In this document: one piece after another, positions 16,306 to 24,374 of the stretch
Layout of the letters: the number at the start of each line of letters is the position of its first letter
Position numbering within the stretch: the first letter of the stretch is position 1
Assembly: GCA_016776905.1 (NCBI GenBank)
Contig: JADHSM010000021.1
Coordinates: forward strand, 1-45,752
Source: Planctomycetota bacterium
GTDB lineage: Bacteria > Planctomycetota > UBA8108 > UBA1146
Length of the DNA: 45,752 nt
Reading direction: 5' to 3'
Program-made: the position numbers and the translations under genes
Notes under the pieces: generated by a model
Seen by the model: only the letters and a program-made list of their open reading frames with translations
Told to the model about the DNA's origin: nothing
Databases searched by the model: none

Positions 16306-18252
16306 ATGCGCATAATTATATTGTGGTTTCTGTTGGGAACGTTTCCTCTATTTGCCGCTGAGGGAGAGCAACCTGTTCAAGTATTTATCCTTGCTGGCCA
16401 GTCCAATATGGAGGGCAAGGGAACTGTAAGTTCCCTTTCTCATCTAGGCGCTGATCCTGAATACGGTCATCTTCTTGCGGATATAAAAAACGCGGATGGT
16501 TCTTGGCGCGTTAGAAATGACGTGTTCATTGATGATCTCGGACACAGAGGACCCCTCACAGTGGGTTTTGGGTCGAGAGGGGGTCCCCATGGGAAAAGGA
16601 TTGGGCCAGAACTCGGTATTGGAAATGTATTGGGAGAGTCCATCGATGCACCTGTGCTGTTGATAAAAACTGCATGGGGAGGAAAAGACGTCGCGAAGGA
16701 TTTCCAATCCCCTTCGAAAGGAGGGCCGGGAGAATTTTATTCGAAGATGTTAGAAAATGTCGATCGCGTCTTGGCAGACATTGGATCTGTTATCCCCGAT
16801 TATAAAGGTCAGGGATTTGAGATCCGTGGCTTTGTATGGTTCCAAGGATGGAACGATATGGTCGATCGGAAAAAAACTGCCGCTTACGCAGATAACTTCG
16901 CTGCATTTATCGATGATATTCGCGCGCACTGGGGCTTGCCCCAGTTGCCAGTGGTGATTGGCGAACTGGGTTCAGGAGGATTCAAGGCTTCCAAGGGAAT
17001 AGAACTTTTCCGAACTGCTCAGAGAGAGATCACATCTATCGAGCGATTTAAAGGCAATGTTCAGTTTGTCGAAACAGCACGCTACTGGGATTGGCATGCG
17101 GATCGCCTCTTTCGGTTAAACGTATGGAAGAGTGAAGAGCTTGCTGAGAAGCAGCGCTTTTACGATGTGGGAAGCGATCGCCCCTATCATTATTTGGGTA
17201 GTGGAAAGATTTACTACCTCATGGGTTGGGCGATGGGTCACGGGATGAAGTCGTTGCTCGAATTAGGCGGGTTACCAGAACGCAAAACTACAGGCTCAGG
17301 AGCATATAAGTTTGCTCATCGTTCTGTGTATATACCTCCCGCAGTGAAAGCGCATATCGGCGGTGCCCATGGAGGCTTTGCTGTAGATCGAATTTCTGAA
17401 GGTGGTGACGGATCAACTTGGTTCTGTCTTAAAGGTGTGGGGCTCGTTCGTATCGATCCCGAGATGACATATATGGAAGTGATTGGCGGCGACGAGTCTA
17501 TCGTGAAGGCTAATATGCATAACACCTCGATTTTCAGAATGGGAAAACAGAGATTAATAATATTGCCGTCGGATGAAGCTCAGAAAGTATTCGTCTGCGA
17601 TGACAGTGGAAAAGTAATCCGAGTCTTCGAAAATCCATATTCTTCAGACCTCGAGACAGCAGCCGCTTTCAGGGTGTGCGATGTGGAAGTTATAGATGGT
17701 CTTCTGTATGCCACGAATGGATACGCCGACAATGTTGTTTTTATTGCTGACCCATTACAGGGAATGACAGAGAATCCAGAGAGGGGTGTTTGGTCTCCGT
17801 TTACCTTTGGCGGAACAGGAACTGCCCATGGAAAATTTGGAACGGCTCACGGGATTACACGGATTCCGGGAACAGATGCTTTCACGGTTGCGGATCGAGC
17901 GAATGCACGCTTAGAGACCTATATGGCTGGAGGGCAGTATCTGGGTGGAATCAATTTTGAACCTGGAACGATGCCCTGCGATGTTGATTACGTGGATAGG
18001 ATCGCTGTCGTGGGTTGTCTCAAAGGGGCAGGAGGAAAAACGCCCGCACCTATTCATATTCTGGAAGATGGCAATTTGGTTTCAACCTTGAAACTCCAAG
18101 AGGATTTGGCATTAGAAGGCTGGACCCACGTGCACAACGCCGCAGTCCGTAGTATCGCCCCAGAAGGAAAACTGGGCATGCCGCGATGGATGGTCATCGC
18201 TAGCGGTTGGAACCCAGGTGGGATTGCTGTGCTGGAGCAGGTGCGGCCGTAG
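16306..18252 (+). CDS. secreted SASA/carbohydrate esterase fused to a beta-propeller
   Basis: 648 residues: a signal peptide (about 1-18), then a sialate-O-acetylesterase-type SGNH domain (about 22-330) with the nucleophile block FILAGQSNMEG (Ser33), a GGK oxyanion-like segment and WFQGWND. The C-terminal half (about 335-645) shows repeated strand patterns with Gly-Asp turns (DRISEGGDGSTWFCL, TPGTDAFTVADRANARL-like) resembling an NHL-type propeller. It probably deacetylates a plant or algal polysaccharide outside the cell, and the propeller may bind the substrate or a partner. ATG with GGGAG nine bases upstream. The stop TAG lies in a 12-bp tandem repeat. Confidence 0.75.
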   Translation: MRIIILWFLLGTFPLFAAEGEQPVQVFILAGQSNMEGKGTVSSLSHLGADPEYGHLLADIKNADGSWRVRNDVFIDDLGHRGPLTVGFGSRGGPHGKRIGPELGIGNVLGESIDAPVLLIKTAWGGKDVAKDFQSPSKGGPGEFYSKMLENVDRVLADIGSVIPDYKGQGFEIRGFVWFQGWNDMVDRKKTAAYADNFAAFIDDIRAHWGLPQLPVVIGELGSGGFKASKGIELFRTAQREITSIERFKGNVQFVETARYWDWHADRLFRLNVWKSEELAEKQRFYDVGSDRPYHYLGSGKIYYLMGWAMGHGMKSLLELGGLPERKTTGSGAYKFAHRSVYIPPAVKAHIGGAHGGFAVDRISEGGDGSTWFCLKGVGLVRIDPEMTYMEVIGGDESIVKANMHNTSIFRMGKQRLIILPSDEAQKVFVCDDSGKVIRVFENPYSSDLETAAAFRVCDVEVIDGLLYATNGYADNVVFIADPLQGMTENPERGVWSPFTFGGTGTAHGKFGTAHGITRIPGTDAFTVADRANARLETYMAGGQYLGGINFEPGTMPCDVDYVDRIAVVGCLKGAGGKTPAPIHILEDGNLVSTLKLQEDLALEGWTHVHNAAVRSIAPEGKLGMPRWMVIASGWNPGGIAVLEQVRP

Positions 18253-18276
18253 GTGCGGCGGTAGGTGCGGCCGTAG
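18241..18276 (+). repeat. three tandem 12-bp repeats carrying in-frame stops
   Basis: GTGCGGCCGTAG occurs three times in a row with one base change in the middle copy. Each unit ends in TAG in the frame of the esterase gene, so the gene has three consecutive in-frame stops, each preceded by Val-Arg-(Pro/Arg). This looks like slippage duplication at the end of the ORF. Confidence 0.9.
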
Positions 18277-18305
18277 GTTAAAATTTTTACCGGTGAGAAG
18301 AGTGA

Positions 18306-19757
18306 ATGATGACAAATTTTGAATCGATTGAATTTCTCCAAGAGCTTTCAGAGACCGATCAGGATTGGATTTTTCAATCAGGAAATGAAGTTCAGGTGAT
18401 CTCTGGCACGCAGATTATTAGTCAGGGTGTTCCACTCGATAAAATTTTCATTTTGCTTCAGGGCTTACTGACAGTTCATGTCGATGAGTTTCCTGAACAT
18501 GAGTTGTCATTCATAGGCCCCGGAGAGTTCATTGGAGAGATGGCGTTCCTTGAAGAGCAGCAGCCTACAGCAACAGTGAAGGCGAAAGAGAACAGCCTGT
18601 TGCTTGAGATTCGTACAGATCTTTTGGCCGAAAAGCTAAAATCGTCTGCCGCATTCTCAGCAAGATTTCATGCTGCACTGGCTCGCTTAATGGCCCGAAG
18701 ATTAAGAAACAACTCCAGCCTTTTTCAGCCAAAGCTGGGACAAGAAATTCCACAAGATGCTGAAATTGCTACTGAGCTTTCAGAATCCCTATCGCGTTTC
18801 AAAAACTTATTTTTGCGAGCTGAAGAAATGGAGCGCACGAGTGAGGGGGGATTAACCGAAGATTTTTCTCGCGAGTTTGTAGACTTCGTTTACCAACTAG
18901 AGGGTCAAGTTAACGAATTGATAGGATCAGAAAGCCCACTGAGTTCTGTCAAATGTGATCATCTTGGTCGCCAGTTAATGACAGAATTATTGCCCTATCT
19001 ATTAATGACTCGCGTGGGAGAGCGTTCGTATTCGAAGCCACGCGGATATGCTGGAGATTATCAAACGATTGAGTGGATTTATCAAAATGAGCCTTCTGGA
19101 TACGGTGAGTTGGGTTCATTGATGGACAGCGCTGTTTTGGGACTGAGTTGCGCCAGAGCGGTAAGAAATCGAAGAGGATTGGTTGCTCACCAAATCGAAA
19201 GAGCGAGAGCGCTGCGTCCAGGGCAGCCAATAGAGATTACGAGTTTGGCATGTGGACCCGCAAGGGAGCTCTTCGATCATTACCAGGCCCATGGCTCGTC
19301 TTCTGAAGTCCAGAGCCATCTCGTTGACATCGACCAACAGGCTTTGGAATTCGTGGGTCAGTGGAGCAAGGATCTAGGATTGGATTCCAAAATCGATCTC
19401 CATCATCTGAATTTGGTTTATCTGAGCCTGGGCAGGGGTGAACTCAAATTGGTGCCTCAAGATCTTGTATACAGTATTGGATTGATTGATTACTTCGGGG
19501 ATGAGTTTGTAATTCGGTTTTTGAATTTTATCTACGGGATATTGAGGCCGGGTGGCAGAGTGGTTCTCGGAAATTTTCATACGTCCAATAGGTCACGCGC
19601 AATCATGGATCATTTATTCGATTGGAAACTCATTCATAGGGATGAGGATGACATGAACAGGATATTTCGTGCGTCTTTGTTTGGTCGAGAATGCAGTGAA
19701 ATCCTCTATGAAGAACAAAAATTAAATATGTTCGCCTGTTGCGAAAAAGAAGCCTGA
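18306..19757 (+). CDS. cyclic-nucleotide-binding-domain SAM methyltransferase (PhcB-like)
   Basis: 483 residues. The N-terminal 120 residues are a Crp-type cNMP-binding barrel (FILLQGLLTVHVDEF, GPGEFIGEMAFLEEQQPTAT) with no following HTH. A helical region follows, with the landmark RGYAGDYQTIEWIY, and then a class I SAM-dependent methyltransferase (about 310-475): EITSLACGPARELF for the SAM loop, an acidic strand end (HLVDID) and LRPGGRVVLGNFH. This CNB-linker-MT layout matches proteins annotated as extracellular-factor 3-hydroxypalmitic acid methyl ester biosynthesis proteins, and suggests methylation regulated by a nucleotide or other ligand. The gene starts with ATG 18306/18309 and ends in TGA. 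Substrate unproven; the resemblance is from memory. Confidence 0.7.
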   Translation: MMTNFESIEFLQELSETDQDWIFQSGNEVQVISGTQIISQGVPLDKIFILLQGLLTVHVDEFPEHELSFIGPGEFIGEMAFLEEQQPTATVKAKENSLLLEIRTDLLAEKLKSSAAFSARFHAALARLMARRLRNNSSLFQPKLGQEIPQDAEIATELSESLSRFKNLFLRAEEMERTSEGGLTEDFSREFVDFVYQLEGQVNELIGSESPLSSVKCDHLGRQLMTELLPYLLMTRVGERSYSKPRGYAGDYQTIEWIYQNEPSGYGELGSLMDSAVLGLSCARAVRNRRGLVAHQIERARALRPGQPIEITSLACGPARELFDHYQAHGSSSEVQSHLVDIDQQALEFVGQWSKDLGLDSKIDLHHLNLVYLSLGRGELKLVPQDLVYSIGLIDYFGDEFVIRFLNFIYGILRPGGRVVLGNFHTSNRSRAIMDHLFDWKLIHRDEDDMNRIFRASLFGRECSEILYEEQKLNMFACCEKEA

Positions 19758-19765
19758 AGATTTCC

Positions 19766-20323
19766 TTATCGACTTTTTCGTTTTTTCCACCAGGCCAGAA
19801 GTATCAAGAAAATTAATAAAACAGTTACGCCGGTGAAAATATTTAAAACCAGCCGGGACTTTTCGTCGATTCCGGGAACAAGAACTGCATCACCTGGATC
19901 ATCGGGGTTGTGGAAAACAACGACAGATGAATCTACGGGGTATTCTTCAAGTACTTTTTTCGCTTTTGATCTCGAAGAGTATTTTTTTAGAAACTGAACG
20001 GTGTCATTTTCGAAGACATCTCGATTTACAGAGTATCTGTATAAAACACTTGGCGTATACGTAGTCGATGAAGATCTCGAATTCCTATTTGATGAAGTTG
20101 AGCGGTACGTCGAAATATCATGACTCAACACTTTTCCTTCGACTCGTGGCCAGTCCCATGATTTTTCATAATTATTTGCAACGTATAAGAAGTAAGTGAC
20201 TGCTGTAATCCACACGATGAGAAAGATACTGACAAAAGCAATGACGCAGCCGGCAAGGAAGCCTGCGCCCTCTGCGCCCTCTTCGCGCAATGACGCATCG
20301 TTATCGTTTGGTTTGGATTCCAT
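19766..20323 (-). CDS. DUF3592-type membrane protein
   Basis: 185 residues with two membrane helices: one at about 22-47 and one near 155-178 followed by basic WWKKRKSR. Between them is the DUF3592 pattern: WPRVEGKVLSHDI, a Ser-rich stretch, TPSVLYRYSVN, and an HNPDDPGDAVL segment. DUF3592 proteins are common predicted inner-membrane proteins of unknown function. Its ATG is directly adjacent to the TAA stop of the upstream dockerin-protein gene, with no spacer, so the two are probably translationally coupled and could cooperate in the envelope. Confidence 0.7.
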   Translation of the reverse strand: MESKPNDNDASLREEGAEGAGFLAGCVIAFVSIFLIVWITAVTYFLYVANNYEKSWDWPRVEGKVLSHDISTYRSTSSNRNSRSSSTTYTPSVLYRYSVNRDVFENDTVQFLKKYSSRSKAKKVLEEYPVDSSVVVFHNPDDPGDAVLVPGIDEKSRLVLNIFTGVTVLLIFLILLAWWKKRKSR

Positions 20324-20950
20324 TTATGGACAAATAGGATATAGGCAGTCGAGAAACTGCGTCGGATTGGGGTTTTCGCCGCAAGATGGATATGGATCTG
20401 GAGGAGGAGGCGCATTTAAAAAGAGCAAATTCAGCATGGCAATCGAGTCACCAATATTGGATGCATCATCTATATCCATATCGCACGCGGCATAGCAGGC
20501 AGGTGGAGGACCTGCGGCGAATAAACTGAAGAGATGATAAATCGCGTCCGCTAAATTAAAGGTCAAATCATTATTGCAATCCCCCCGAATGAACTGAGGG
20601 CTTGGTGTCGTATTGCATCCTGCTGGATTGAAATTTGCACCGATGACGCAGCTTGTCGGAAAGCAAATTCCGACGCAATCCACTTGGGTGCCGATCAGCA
20701 GTCCCTCTGATCCTGGGTTTGGAGGCGCAGTTGCTCCCATGTCGACGATAAGAGCACCGAGTGAGGCATCCTCAGGATAGAAAAGTAGGCACTGTCCTAG
20801 CGGATCCATTTCGAAAACTCCGCACTCTTCGAAATCGGTTTGGGCGTCAACCGGAATATTGTGCACGGAGAAGACGAGAAGCGAAAAGAGGAGATAAGAA
20901 ATGCACCGTGGTGTTGAGAAACGCTTCTCTGTAGTCTTTGAAATCTTCAT
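20324..20950 (-). CDS. small secreted dockerin-like protein
   Basis: 208 residues: a signal peptide (hydrophobic core about 19-35, likely cleaved near PVDA), a Cys-rich central region with many Gly/Pro turns, then a paired dockerin-like EF-hand module: RGDCNNDLTFNLADAI and CDMDIDDASNIGDSI, each followed by a hydrophobic helix and a Pro-rich loop. It ends LYPICP, like the other dockerin proteins here. The central region is unassigned. TAA abuts the next gene's ATG, so it sits in a bicistronic unit with the DUF3592 gene. Confidence 0.65.
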   Translation of the reverse strand: MKISKTTEKRFSTPRCISYLLFSLLVFSVHNIPVDAQTDFEECGVFEMDPLGQCLLFYPEDASLGALIVDMGATAPPNPGSEGLLIGTQVDCVGICFPTSCVIGANFNPAGCNTTPSPQFIRGDCNNDLTFNLADAIYHLFSLFAAGPPPACYAACDMDIDDASNIGDSIAMLNLLFLNAPPPPDPYPSCGENPNPTQFLDCLYPICP

Positions 20951-21130
20951 GAATCACCGACAATCCATTACTTTTTGCATGTGTTGAAAAAAAAGAACAT
21001 GCCTCTTTTGTGCTGAATATCCAGTTTATCACCTAGAGATAGAAAAAGAAGCGTACAGGTTCAGCAACTATAGGGTCGGATTCGCTTCATTCTTTGGGGG
21101 GATGCTCTCATCATAGAATTTAGGAAATCA

Positions 21131-21144
21131 CCTTTCCGGAAAGG
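21131..21144 (+). promoter_or_regulatory. perfect palindrome just before pntA
   Basis: CCTTTCCGGAAAGG is a perfect 14-bp palindrome ending 12 bp before the pntA start, overlapping its GGAAAGGA Shine-Dalgarno. It could be an operator or just a fold around the ribosome-binding site; no factor can be named. Confidence 0.3.
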
Positions 21145-21156
21145 ATCGGTTGGATC

Positions 21157-22722
21157 ATGAAGATCGGTGTTGTTAAAGAAGCGTGGCCGGATGAATGTCG
21201 GGTTGCTGCTTCACCGAAAAATGTCCAGAGGCTTATTAAGCAAGGATTTGCTGTCCTTGTAGAGTCCGGTGCTGGCGTAAACGCCAGTTTTACGGACCAG
21301 GCTTATGTCGATGCAGGAGCCACGATAACTGAGACACGCAGCGCATGGGCTGATGTGGATATCGTGATAAAGGTACGTGCTCCAATGGAGCGCGAAGACC
21401 TCAATCTCCATGAAGCCGACCTTTTAAAAGAAGGGGCTACTCTTATCAGCTTCATCTGGCCTGGCCAGGAGAAGGATCTGGTAGAGAAGTTGTCTGAGCG
21501 TAAGGCGACTGTTCTTGCCATGGATTGTATCCCTCGAATCAGTCGAGCTCAGAAGATGGATGCCTTGTCGTCGATGGCGAACATCGCAGGGTACCGAGCG
21601 GTACTCGAAGCAGCGAACGAGTTTGGCAGTTTCTTTACTGGGCAAATGACAGCTGCTGGAAAAGTACCTCCTGCGAAGGTCATGGTCGTTGGTGCAGGTG
21701 TTGCCGGTCTCGCTGCCATTGGTGCCGCTCGTGGACTCGGTGCCATCGTTAAGGCTTTCGATACGAGGCCTGCAGTCGAAGAGCAAGTGCAGTCTATGGG
21801 AGCAGAATTTCTAACAGTTGAAATTGAAGAAGACGGAACAGGCTCCGGTGGATACGCCAAAGAAATGAGTCAAGCCTTCATCGATGCTGAGCATGCATTG
21901 TTTGAAGAGATAGCCAGCGATATCGATATCATCGTTACGACTGCCTTGATCCCGGGCAGGCCTGCTCCTTTGCTGATTACTGAACAAGCTGTGAAGAACA
22001 TGAAACAGGGTTCAGTGATAGTTGACCTTGCTGCAGAGCGTGGGGGGAACACTGCTGGAGCGGTGGCAGATAAAGTGATCGAGAGTCATGGCGTGAAGAT
22101 TGTGGGTTATACCGATCTTCCTAGCCGTATGGCGAATGTCTCAAGTGACCTCTACGGAAACAACATCTGCCACTTGCTGGATGACATGGGCAAGGCTGCT
22201 GACTACCGAGTCGATGAAGAAGATGAAGTGGTTCGGGGAGCACTCGTTCTTCGAGAAGGCGAGATGAAGTGGCCGGCCCCAGTTAAAAAACTCGCTGAAG
22301 AAATTAAGAAAACAGAGTCCGATTCTCAAGAAGTACCTGTGATTGCAGGTGAAAAGAAAAGTGAAGAGAAGGACAGTGGGCCATGGGTCATGCTGCTGAT
22401 TGGAGCAGCGCTGATTGCAGTGGGTTGGACAGGAAGTGAAAGTCCCGAACCTTCTTTCCTTCAACAAATCACCGTTTTTGTTCTCTCGTGCTTTATTGGT
22501 TATCAAGTCGTTTGGAATGTGAGTGCTTCGTTACACACACCGTTGATGAGTGTGACAAACGCCATTAGTGGAATCATCATCGTTGGAGGAATGCTGCAAC
22601 TTGGCGGACCTCTGAATCAGCCGGCTACCATCTTAGGTGTCGTCGCAGTGCTATTTGCGACCATCAATATTGTAGGTGGTTTTCTTGTGACTCAGCGCAT
22701 GCTGAAGATGTTCCAGGGTTAA
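21157..22722 (+). CDS. pntA: proton-translocating NAD(P) transhydrogenase subunit alpha
   Basis: 521 residues of the alanine-dehydrogenase/PntA N-terminal family. [18 protein letters not shown] starts domain I, and a Rossmann fold follows with [22 protein letters not shown] (NAD site). The C-terminal 130 residues hold four membrane helices, so this is the full-length E. coli-type alpha subunit. With PntB it couples hydride transfer from NADH to NADP+ to proton movement across the inner membrane, supplying NADPH. A Lys/Glu linker (about 375-408) joins soluble and membrane parts. The start ATG follows a GGAAAGGA motif, and pntB starts 11 bp after the stop. Confidence is high. Confidence 0.97.
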   Translation: MKIGVVKEAWPDECRVAASPKNVQRLIKQGFAVLVESGAGVNASFTDQAYVDAGATITETRSAWADVDIVIKVRAPMEREDLNLHEADLLKEGATLISFIWPGQEKDLVEKLSERKATVLAMDCIPRISRAQKMDALSSMANIAGYRAVLEAANEFGSFFTGQMTAAGKVPPAKVMVVGAGVAGLAAIGAARGLGAIVKAFDTRPAVEEQVQSMGAEFLTVEIEEDGTGSGGYAKEMSQAFIDAEHALFEEIASDIDIIVTTALIPGRPAPLLITEQAVKNMKQGSVIVDLAAERGGNTAGAVADKVIESHGVKIVGYTDLPSRMANVSSDLYGNNICHLLDDMGKAADYRVDEEDEVVRGALVLREGEMKWPAPVKKLAEEIKKTESDSQEVPVIAGEKKSEEKDSGPWVMLLIGAALIAVGWTGSESPEPSFLQQITVFVLSCFIGYQVVWNVSASLHTPLMSVTNAISGIIIVGGMLQLGGPLNQPATILGVVAVLFATINIVGGFLVTQRMLKMFQG

Positions 22723-22732
22723 GGGGGCCGAC

Positions 22733-24169
22733 ATGATACCTGCAGGCGCCATCGCGGCTTCATATCTCGTAGCCGCCGTGCTTTTCATTTTAAGTCTGGG
22801 CGGACTTTCAACGCAGAAAACCGCTCGCCGAGGAAATTTCTACGGCATCGTTGGAATGTTGTTGGCCGTCGGGGCAACGACATTACTGATCACTGGCAAG
22901 GCGACAGGATTCGATTCGCTACTCGGTGACGACGCAACGCGGAATGCTTTCGCTGGAGCCATTGGTGTTGGAGCCCTCATCGGTGGAGTGATGGCCGCCA
23001 GAGTCGGAATGACTTCGATGCCTGAACTCGTAGCGATTCTTCACAGTTTCGTGGGTCTGGCAGCAGTTTTAGTCGGTATTTCCACTTATCTGGCCCCGGC
23101 TATTCCAGTCTCTGAGGGCGGTGAATTTGTACACAACATCGAGATCTATCTCGATGTCTTCATTGGTGCGATCACGTTTACAGGATCGATTCTGGCATTC
23201 CTTAAGTTGAGAGGGTCGGTCTCTGGAAAACCCCTCACTTTACCGGGAAGACACTTCTTGAATCTGTTGATGGTGAGTGCGTGTGTATATCTGTCGATAG
23301 ATTTTGTCACGGCAGAGGGACACACCGCAGTGGAATCGCTTCTTTGGATGACCCTGATCGCCTGTGTCATCGGATTTCATATGGTTGCCGCTATCGGTGG
23401 AGCTGATATGCCGGTCGTGGTTTCTATGCTGAATAGCTATTCGGGTTGGGCAGCAGCAGCTGCGGGATTCATGCTCAAGAACGATCTCTTGATTGTTACG
23501 GGCGCACTCGTCGGATCTTCCGGAGCAATTCTTAGCTACATCATGTGTCGTGCAATGAATCGTTCTTTTGTCAGCGTCATTCTGGGCGGTTTTGGAACGG
23601 ATGGCGGTGGCGGAGGCCCCGCAGTAACAAGAGAGCAAGGCGAAGTTCAAACCTTTGAGGCTGCTGATGCGGTGGATGCCTTGAAGGAGGCCTCGGATAT
23701 CGTGATCGTTCCTGGTTACGGTATGGCTGTAGCACAAGCTCAGCATTCACTGAGTCAGGTTGTCGACTTCCTGAAAGAAAAAGGAAAGACGGTGAGATTC
23801 GCGATTCACCCCGTCGCCGGAAGACTTCCTGGACATATGAATGTTTTGCTCGCAGAAGCAAATGTTGATTACAACATTGTTTTGGAAATGGACGAGATCA
23901 ATGACGATCTTCCCAAGGCAGACTTAGTTTTAGTCATCGGGGCAAATGATATTGTGAACCCGGATGCGCTGGAAGATCCATCAAGCCCCATCGCAGGAAT
24001 GCCAGTTCTTGAAGTGTGGAAATCAGAAACAGTTGTCGTGATGAAGAGAAGTATGGGCACTGGATACGCTGGAGTACAAAACCCACTCTTCTTTAAAGAA
24101 AATACACGAATGCTCTTCGGCGACGCCAAGGTTGTCGTGGATCAACTTCTTACGGGGCTCAGAAGCTAG
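22733..24169 (+). CDS. pntB: NAD(P) transhydrogenase subunit beta
   Basis: 478 residues. The N-terminal 280 are mostly membrane helices (nine or so predicted) with the signature [21 protein letters not shown], a conserved PntB segment lining the proton channel. The C-terminal domain III binds NADP(H): [48 protein letters not shown] and [11 protein letters not shown] are all intact. It completes the PntAB complex encoded just upstream and is translated as part of the same operon; a strong terminator follows 25 bp downstream. Confidence 0.97.
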   Translation: MIPAGAIAASYLVAAVLFILSLGGLSTQKTARRGNFYGIVGMLLAVGATTLLITGKATGFDSLLGDDATRNAFAGAIGVGALIGGVMAARVGMTSMPELVAILHSFVGLAAVLVGISTYLAPAIPVSEGGEFVHNIEIYLDVFIGAITFTGSILAFLKLRGSVSGKPLTLPGRHFLNLLMVSACVYLSIDFVTAEGHTAVESLLWMTLIACVIGFHMVAAIGGADMPVVVSMLNSYSGWAAAAAGFMLKNDLLIVTGALVGSSGAILSYIMCRAMNRSFVSVILGGFGTDGGGGGPAVTREQGEVQTFEAADAVDALKEASDIVIVPGYGMAVAQAQHSLSQVVDFLKEKGKTVRFAIHPVAGRLPGHMNVLLAEANVDYNIVLEMDEINDDLPKADLVLVIGANDIVNPDALEDPSSPIAGMPVLEVWKSETVVVMKRSMGTGYAGVQNPLFFKENTRMLFGDAKVVVDQLLTGLRS

Positions 24170-24193
24170 GGATCATCGAAGAAGACGATTTTT

Positions 24194-24229
24194 TGCGCCA
24201 AAAGACGCTGTAGCGCGTTTTTTGGCGCA
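24194..24229 (+). terminator. intrinsic terminator after pntB
   Basis: TGCGCCAAAA...TTTTGGCGCA stem (10 bp), with a short inner CGCT/AGCG pairing, sits about 25 bp after the pntB stop and ends in a T-rich tail (TTTCTTAT). Confidence 0.8.
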
Positions 24230-24374
24230 TTTCTTATGATGGAGCAGGTTTTTGGTTATTTAAGAAAAACTTCGGTCCGATGCACGATCGTTTACGGATT
24301 CTTATGTTGTATGGCGCAATTTCATCTCCCGCACACCAGATGAAGAAATAAAGCGCATCCTCGACAGGAGAGTG

